Assembly (NCBI GenBank): GCA_028275075.1
Contig: JAQCNK010000097.1
Location: forward strand, 1-16,057
Origin: Haloarcula sp.
GTDB lineage: Archaea; Halobacteriota; Halobacteria; Halobacteriales; Haloarculaceae
DNA: 16,057 nt
Direction: 5' to 3'
Shown: one piece after another, positions 12,797 through 16,057 of the stretch
Numbering within the stretch: the first letter of the stretch is position 1
Layout: each line of letters starts with the position of its first letter
Made by a program: the position numbers and the translations under genes
Notes under the pieces: generated by a model
What the model saw: the letters and a program-made list of their open reading frames with translations, nothing else
Databases searched by the model: none
Told to the model about the DNA's origin: nothing

Positions 12797-13675
12797 CTAC
12801 ACGTTGACGTCTTCCAGATGTTTACTGGCCACGACCTGCCCAGTCGGCGTGAGTGTCGGGCCGTCGGCGCTATCCTGAACGAGGCCGTCCTCCTCGAGGT
12901 CCTGCAGCAACATTGACACCTCTGAGGAGTCCTTGCCGAGGATAGAGGCCAGCGGCATCCCCGCCATATCGCCGGTGGAGTAAATAGCCACGAGCACCTC
13001 CTTTTTGCCTCTGGTGAGTTCGATCTTGCTGAGTTGCTCCATGAGTTCGGAGTACTCCCGACGGAGGTAGCGCCCGAGGATGGACATCTTCCGGCTGGAG
13101 CCCATCGCAGCCTCGGTCGTGATGGCGGTGCCATCTAGCATGTGTCGGAAGACAAGCACCGGTCGGTCGGTACCGCCAATCTCGCGCTTGGTACGCTGGA
13201 AGTCCGCGACCGTCTGGAGATCGACGACGAACGTTCCGTCGTTGCGGCGGAACTCGACCGAGCCGGGCGTGAGAAAGAGTCTCGCCTGCTTGAACCCCTC
13301 GTCGGTGACACGGCCGCCGACGCGGGCCCGCTCGCGGACTTTCGTCCCGGTCCCGTTGATTATTGCTTTGAACAGAACGGTCCCGAATTTCTGTATCTTC
13401 TCGTCACCGGCTTCGATAGCTGCGACGAGTTGTTTGCCGTTCTTCTTGAACGCGACAGTCACCGTCGATTTGAAGAAATCGCCCAGGTCAGGTGGCACTT
13501 GGCCAATAGCAATGTCGAAGATGGACTCCAGCGGGATCGTCAGCTTGTCGTCCTCGCTTGCGGCCAGCACTAACCGTTTCTGCGAGAGGACCACGCGACC
13601 TTTGGCCGGCTCGCTACGGTTGGCCGCCTCGGAGTTGAACTGGCAGACGAAGTCTGCAATGACTGATTCCGACAT
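12797..13675 (-). CDS. cheF2: CheF archaeal taxis adaptor, paralogue 2 (DUF439)
   Basis: This 292-residue CheF paralogue has the family segment GRVVLSQKRLVLAASEDD near residue 27, a long basic-rich beta module (KKNGKQLVAAIEAGDEK), a second module about residues 115-205 (FLTPGSVEFRRNDGTFVVDL), and a winged-helix-like C-terminus (GKKEVLVAIYSTGDMAGMP, then SMLLQDLEEDGLV). It is clearly diverged from cheF1 over its full length: a paralogue, not a recent copy. Halobacterium also has two CheF proteins, the second being less critical for taxis. Here it lies 4.3 kb from cheF1, on the other strand, beyond the thiamine block. The ATG at 13675 starts the family homology. Its promoter region carries inverted repeats. 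Confidence 0.93.
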   Translation of the reverse strand: MSESVIADFVCQFNSEAANRSEPAKGRVVLSQKRLVLAASEDDKLTIPLESIFDIAIGQVPPDLGDFFKSTVTVAFKKNGKQLVAAIEAGDEKIQKFGTVLFKAIINGTGTKVRERARVGGRVTDEGFKQARLFLTPGSVEFRRNDGTFVVDLQTVADFQRTKREIGGTDRPVLVFRHMLDGTAITTEAAMGSSRKMSILGRYLRREYSELMEQLSKIELTRGKKEVLVAIYSTGDMAGMPLASILGKDSSEVSMLLQDLEEDGLVQDSADGPTLTPTGQVVASKHLEDVNV

Positions 13676-13678
13676 TCA

Positions 13679-13726
13679 CTCAATACGTGGTATACAGGGG
13701 CCCTGATATTGAGCGTTTCGCGCGAA
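13679..13726. repeat. Inverted repeats upstream of cheF2
   Basis: CTCAATA (13679-13685) and TATTGAG (13707-13713) are perfect inverted repeats; between them lies the palindrome CAGGG-G-CCCTG (13695-13705), and just beyond lies TTCGCGCGAA. Minus-strand TATA candidates are TGTATAC (18 bases from the ATG, too close) and CAATATC (about 33 bases), the latter falling inside the outer arm. Regulation of cheF2 through this dyad is possible. Confidence 0.45.
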
Positions 13727-13749
13727 TATCATCTGGGAAAACCAGCCGA

Positions 13750-14178
13750 TTAGCCGTCTAGGTTACTGGCAATATCCGATAGCGACGAGTCCGGGGCCTC
13801 GGTCGCGGTGTAGACGACGCGCGTGCCGGGTGTGCGCAAGCCGTACTGGTGGCCGTCGGTGACGACATCGAGATGGGCTGACCCACCGACCGTTACATTG
13901 GTGTCCTCGACCCACTCGGCGAGGCGGTTCTCACCGTCGCGCTCGCGGGCCAGCCGACGGTTGTCTGCGACATGTGTAACCGCAAGGTCGCCGTCGAGAG
14001 TCGTCTCGACACGAGCGTCGTAGTCGTCGCCATCGAGTGCGAGAACGACCGCGTCGCCGTCGTTCAGGCCGACATCGTCAGGGAAGATGACGCGGGGGCG
14101 ACCGGTCCGACCGACGGCCTCGATCGGGACGCGGTGGGTGTCAACCGCCTCATGATCGCTTGGGACGCGCTCGTTCAT
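13750..14178 (-). CDS. Conserved haloarchaeal protein of unknown function (DUF7112-like)
   Basis: This is a 142-residue acidic, mostly beta protein with no signal or membrane helix. It begins MNERVPSDHEAVDTHRVP, with a small barrel-like stretch (RPRVIFPDDVGLNDGDAVVL) resembling SpoVT/AbrB-like or translation-barrel strands, and ends in a Ser-rich acidic tail. The frame opens at 14286, but the upstream residues are Cys/Ser-rich and unlike a haloarchaeal start, so the ATG at 14178 is preferred. It lies 79 bases after the S6e gene on the same strand and may be co-transcribed. From memory it resembles the haloarchaeal DUF7112 family; this needs a profile search. No catalytic residues are evident. 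Confidence 0.8.
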   Translation of the reverse strand: MNERVPSDHEAVDTHRVPIEAVGRTGRPRVIFPDDVGLNDGDAVVLALDGDDYDARVETTLDGDLAVTHVADNRRLARERDGENRLAEWVEDTNVTVGGSAHLDVVTDGHQYGLRTPGTRVVYTATEAPDSSLSDIASNLDG

Positions 14179-14257
14179 CGGGACTGTCGCAGCGGCGTAT
14201 CGGGATGTACCGACCGGCCAGTCAGTGGAGCCCCGGACCGGCGGACAGTGGTTTCCG

Positions 14258-14644
14258 TCACTCGTCGCCGCCGAGCAGCTCGTCAACGTCGTCGCTGCCG
14301 CGCTCGACGATCTTGGCGTTGATCTGTCGCGTGTCGTCGCTTATCTCGCGGCCGCGGACGGTGATGCGTTTGCGCTCGCCGTCAGTCGTCGGCTCGTAGC
14401 CGACGCCGCCGTCGGACATGATAGACTTCGTACCGACGCCACGGACGTCCGGCCGCATCGGTCGGCCCGCGGTGTCGGAGCCACCAGTCAGTTCGAGCGT
14501 GTAGCCGTCGAGCCCGACGGCACCGCCGTCAACCTCGTCACCGAGCTCGCGACCGCTGAAGCGGTTGGCGTCCTGTTCGTCGACTTCGATCTGATACGTG
14601 TGGCCGCTCTCCGGATCGGAGACGGCGACCGTGAATTCAGCCAT
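14258..14644 (-). CDS. rps6e: 30S ribosomal protein S6e
   Basis: This 128-residue protein is the archaeal S6e. It has the typical N-terminus [20 protein letters not shown], the [10 protein letters not shown] and [17 protein letters not shown] core that is highly conserved from archaea to eukaryotes, and the [19 protein letters not shown] segment. The C-terminal kinase-target tail of eukaryotic S6 is absent, as usual in archaea. It is a component of the small ribosomal subunit. The frame extends nine codons upstream, but the ATG at 14644 is the family start. A T-rich GTTTTTGAC about 30 bases before it is the best promoter candidate. It is the firmest taxonomic marker in the window. Confidence 0.97.
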   Translation of the reverse strand: MAEFTVAVSDPESGHTYQIEVDEQDANRFSGRELGDEVDGGAVGLDGYTLELTGGSDTAGRPMRPDVRGVGTKSIMSDGGVGYEPTTDGERKRITVRGREISDDTRQINAKIVERGSDDVDELLGGDE

Positions 14645-14708
14645 ACAACAGACCAGTCCATCGCGCGTCAAAAACGCATCGAACCGTCGATGGAATCACC
14701 GAACGATG

Positions 14709-14734
14709 GTATGTCATGGCCAAAAATGTCATAC
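14709..14734. repeat. Imperfect 9-bp inverted repeat in the S6e/coiled-coil gap
   Basis: GTATGTCAT (14709-14717) and ATGTCATAC (14726-14734) are inverted with one mismatch and an 8-base spacer, GGCCAAAA. The site lies in the 157-base divergent gap between S6e and the small plus-strand gene and is distinctly AT-richer than the genes. It may be an operator for either promoter. Confidence 0.45.
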
Positions 14735-14801
14735 GACTGTCGTAGTTACTTACTAGTTAGGGTTCATCGCCTCCTATCTGTGGTCTATAGTATGGTATAC
14801 G

Positions 14802-15065
14802 ATGACCGAAACACCTGACGCTGATGACGACCGCGAAACTCTCGGAAACACCCTGACGTCGCTCTCGAAATCTGCCGACGGACTGAGCAGCAGTGTCAGA
14901 GAACTGAGCGTCGCCGTCCGCGAACTCCAAGCGTCGACGAAGCGCTGTAGTGAGACACAACAAGCCGCCTCCGAATCGCTCTCCCGCGCTGCTGAAAGCC
15001 TCGAAACAGTGTCGGTCGACGCCGGGCGTGCATCGTCGGACGGCTTCGCTGCCGCCGGCGACTAA
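14802..15065 (+). CDS. Small Ser-rich coiled-coil protein
   Basis: This is an 87-residue frame whose central part (about residues 14-72) is a continuous amphipathic helix with regular Leu/Val spacing (LTSLSKSADGLSSSVRELSV, then AVRELQAS), ending in a low-complexity Ala/Ser/Gly tail. There are no membrane segments or catalytic motifs. It resembles the signalling-helix segments of taxis receptors in texture but is far too short to be one. Codon third-position bias is weaker than in neighbouring genes (AGA, ACA and CAA codons), so it may be young, acquired, or not a gene. It starts divergently from S6e after an AT-rich gap with an inverted repeat. Confidence 0.55.
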   Translation: MTETPDADDDRETLGNTLTSLSKSADGLSSSVRELSVAVRELQASTKRCSETQQAASESLSRAAESLETVSVDAGRASSDGFAAAGD

Positions 15066-15088
15066 TATCCGGCAGCCGCTGCCGTCGC

Positions 15089-15511
15089 CTACGTCTCCGC
15101 GTCGACGATCGTGCTTACGCGAGCGTTTTCTTTCAGTCGCAGTCCCGCTCCCCCGACCGATAACGGGAGCCGTGGCAGCGTCTCAACGTGGAGCGTCGGG
15201 TGGCTCGCTCCACGTTCGAGCAACTCGGTCCGGGGCTGGACTGTCACTGTTGCCTCCCCGGTGAGCGATTCGTTGCACTCGAGGAGATACTGGCCCGCAC
15301 TGAGCGACCACCACTCGTAGTCGTCGTCGGGATTACGGTTGCTCGTGTCGTGAGCGACAACAGTCGCCGGTTCGAGTTCGCCGCCGCCGAAGTCGATTCG
15401 GCCGGGTGCGGCGATCTCGTACACCGCGTTGACAGTGAGATCGAAGCCCAGCCCCTCAGTCTGAGTCGGTTTGTGGACGATATCCGTAACGTACTCGCTG
15501 TAATCGGGCAT
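15089..15511 (-). CDS. dUTPase/dCTP-deaminase-fold protein
   Basis: This 140-residue protein has features of the trimeric dUTPase/dCTP deaminase superfamily. GLGFDLTVNAVYEI matches the first motif (xGxDL). LSAGQYLLECNESL matches the L-x-PG-x-Y-L-L strand. VQPRTELLERGA matches the PR-S-S-L-x-R-G substrate loop, with Thr for the first Ser. The downstream motif normally reading I-D-P/A-G-Y/F-x-G is replaced by LPRLPLSVGGAGLRL, so the catalytic Asp is not obvious. The ATG at 15511 is chosen because the homology begins there; the longer frame to 15592 adds an Arg-rich stretch. It could still remove dUTP or deaminate dCTP, or be a regulatory relative. Confidence 0.75.
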   Translation of the reverse strand: MPDYSEYVTDIVHKPTQTEGLGFDLTVNAVYEIAAPGRIDFGGGELEPATVVAHDTSNRNPDDDYEWWSLSAGQYLLECNESLTGEATVTVQPRTELLERGASHPTLHVETLPRLPLSVGGAGLRLKENARVSTIVDAET

Positions 15512-15633
15512 ACGTGGGGGTTTCGGCGCTCGCCACATTACTGTGGGGGCAGTAGCCGCCCGACGACGGGGAACGTAGTGACCCGCGAGCACCAGAGCGG
15601 GTTACTTTTGGGCGGCGACCGACTCGCAGGCGT

Positions 15634-16057
15634 ATGAGCAACTACGCGGAGTTTCTGGCGGGCGAGCGACCGGACGACGTGCTCTTTTTCCTCCAGGAGG
15701 ACGCCGTCTCGAATCCCGAAGCGCTGTCGGAGTACGCCGATCCGGTCGACAACGGACTAGTGCTGGTGTTGCCGGGCGACAACGGCCGCGACGCCTTCCA
15801 GTCGGCGACCGGCATTGACCCGATGGGGTTGGCCCAGCAGGCGATGAAGACCGACGGCGACATTGACGACGACCTGTCCGGCGCGAACTGTCCGGCCGCC
15901 GAAGATGAACCTGCGGCGAACCATACGACGAAGTTCGTCTTCGCTTTCGCCGAAGAACAGAACGACGAGGTCGGCGGCCTCTACGCCGAGGGTGATGTCA
16001 TCCACGCCTACGCAGTGTGTTCCTGTGGCGAGCGGTACTCGGATAAGTGGGTCGTTG
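15634..16057 (+). CDS. Conserved haloarchaeal protein (DUF5807-like), cut by window end
   Basis: The first 141 codons of a plus-strand gene are present; the 3' end lies beyond the window. It starts MSNYAEFLAGERPDDVLFFL, is acidic and soluble, and near the cut has CSCGERYSDKW, a Cys-x-Cys that could begin a zinc site if more Cys follow. GTTACTTTTG about 30 bases before the ATG is a plausible TATA box, giving a nearly leaderless transcript. The opening matches my memory of the haloarchaeal DUF5807 family. The function is unknown. Confidence 0.85.
   Translation, partial: MSNYAEFLAGERPDDVLFFLQEDAVSNPEALSEYADPVDNGLVLVLPGDNGRDAFQSATGIDPMGLAQQAMKTDGDIDDDLSGANCPAAEDEPAANHTTKFVFAFAEEQNDEVGGLYAEGDVIHAYAVCSCGERYSDKWVV

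Noticed and set aside
1..16057. tRNA, rRNA, CRISPR arrays, insertion sequences or transposases
   Set aside because: I saw no cloverleaf-like sequence, no regularly spaced repeat array, and no transposase or terminal repeats.

Overview
This window is haloarchaeal chromosomal DNA. The proteins are strongly acidic and rich in Asp and Glu, codon third positions are mostly G or C, and promoters are archaeal TATA boxes lying about 25-38 bases before start codons, often with almost no leader. The genes include archaea-specific ones: ribosomal protein S6e, the chemotaxis adaptor CheF, and an HTH-ThiN regulator. The gene content resembles the Haloarcula group, but that is inference from gene content, not a database match.

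Layout. Positions 1-832 hold a minus-strand pair, a small winged-helix regulator followed by a three-helix membrane protein. Positions 984-2214 hold a minus-strand cheW followed by a one-domain KaiC-type ATPase. Divergently, from 2386 to 7482, runs a compact plus-strand operon, cheB-cheA-cheR-HEAT-repeat protein, in which every junction overlaps by 1 or 4 bases. cheF1 follows at 7620 under its own promoter. A thiamine block (8726-12717) comes next: an SSS-family sodium/solute symporter, two TenA paralogues (one with the catalytic Cys, one without) in an overlapping minus-strand operon, and a divergent ThiR-type HTH-ThiN regulator. A 58-residue membrane protein, too short for routine ORF calling, lies between the symporter and cheF1. 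After the thiamine block comes a second cheF paralogue (12797-13675, minus). The right end carries a haloarchaeal conserved protein, ribosomal protein S6e, a small coiled-coil protein, a dUTPase/dCTP-deaminase-fold protein and the start of another haloarchaeal conserved protein, cut by the window edge.

How the genes work together. CheA, CheW, CheB and CheR form the receptor signalling and adaptation core. CheF and the HEAT-repeat protein are known from Halobacterium work to link the Che system to the archaellum motor. No cheY, cheC, cheD, receptor or arl/fla gene is in the window, so those parts must be encoded elsewhere. The thiamine block looks like a self-contained salvage unit: import, hydrolysis of degraded pyrimidine, and vitamin-responsive control through a shared AT-rich divergent promoter.

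The points most worth a second look are: the KaiC-type ATPase downstream of cheW; the thiamine block lying between two cheF paralogues; the TenA pair with different active sites; the likely operators (a 15-base palindrome over a TATA box, a dyad in the tenA/thiR divergent promoter, and a 14-base inverted repeat before cheF1); and a 16-codon reading frame ending two bases before cheB.
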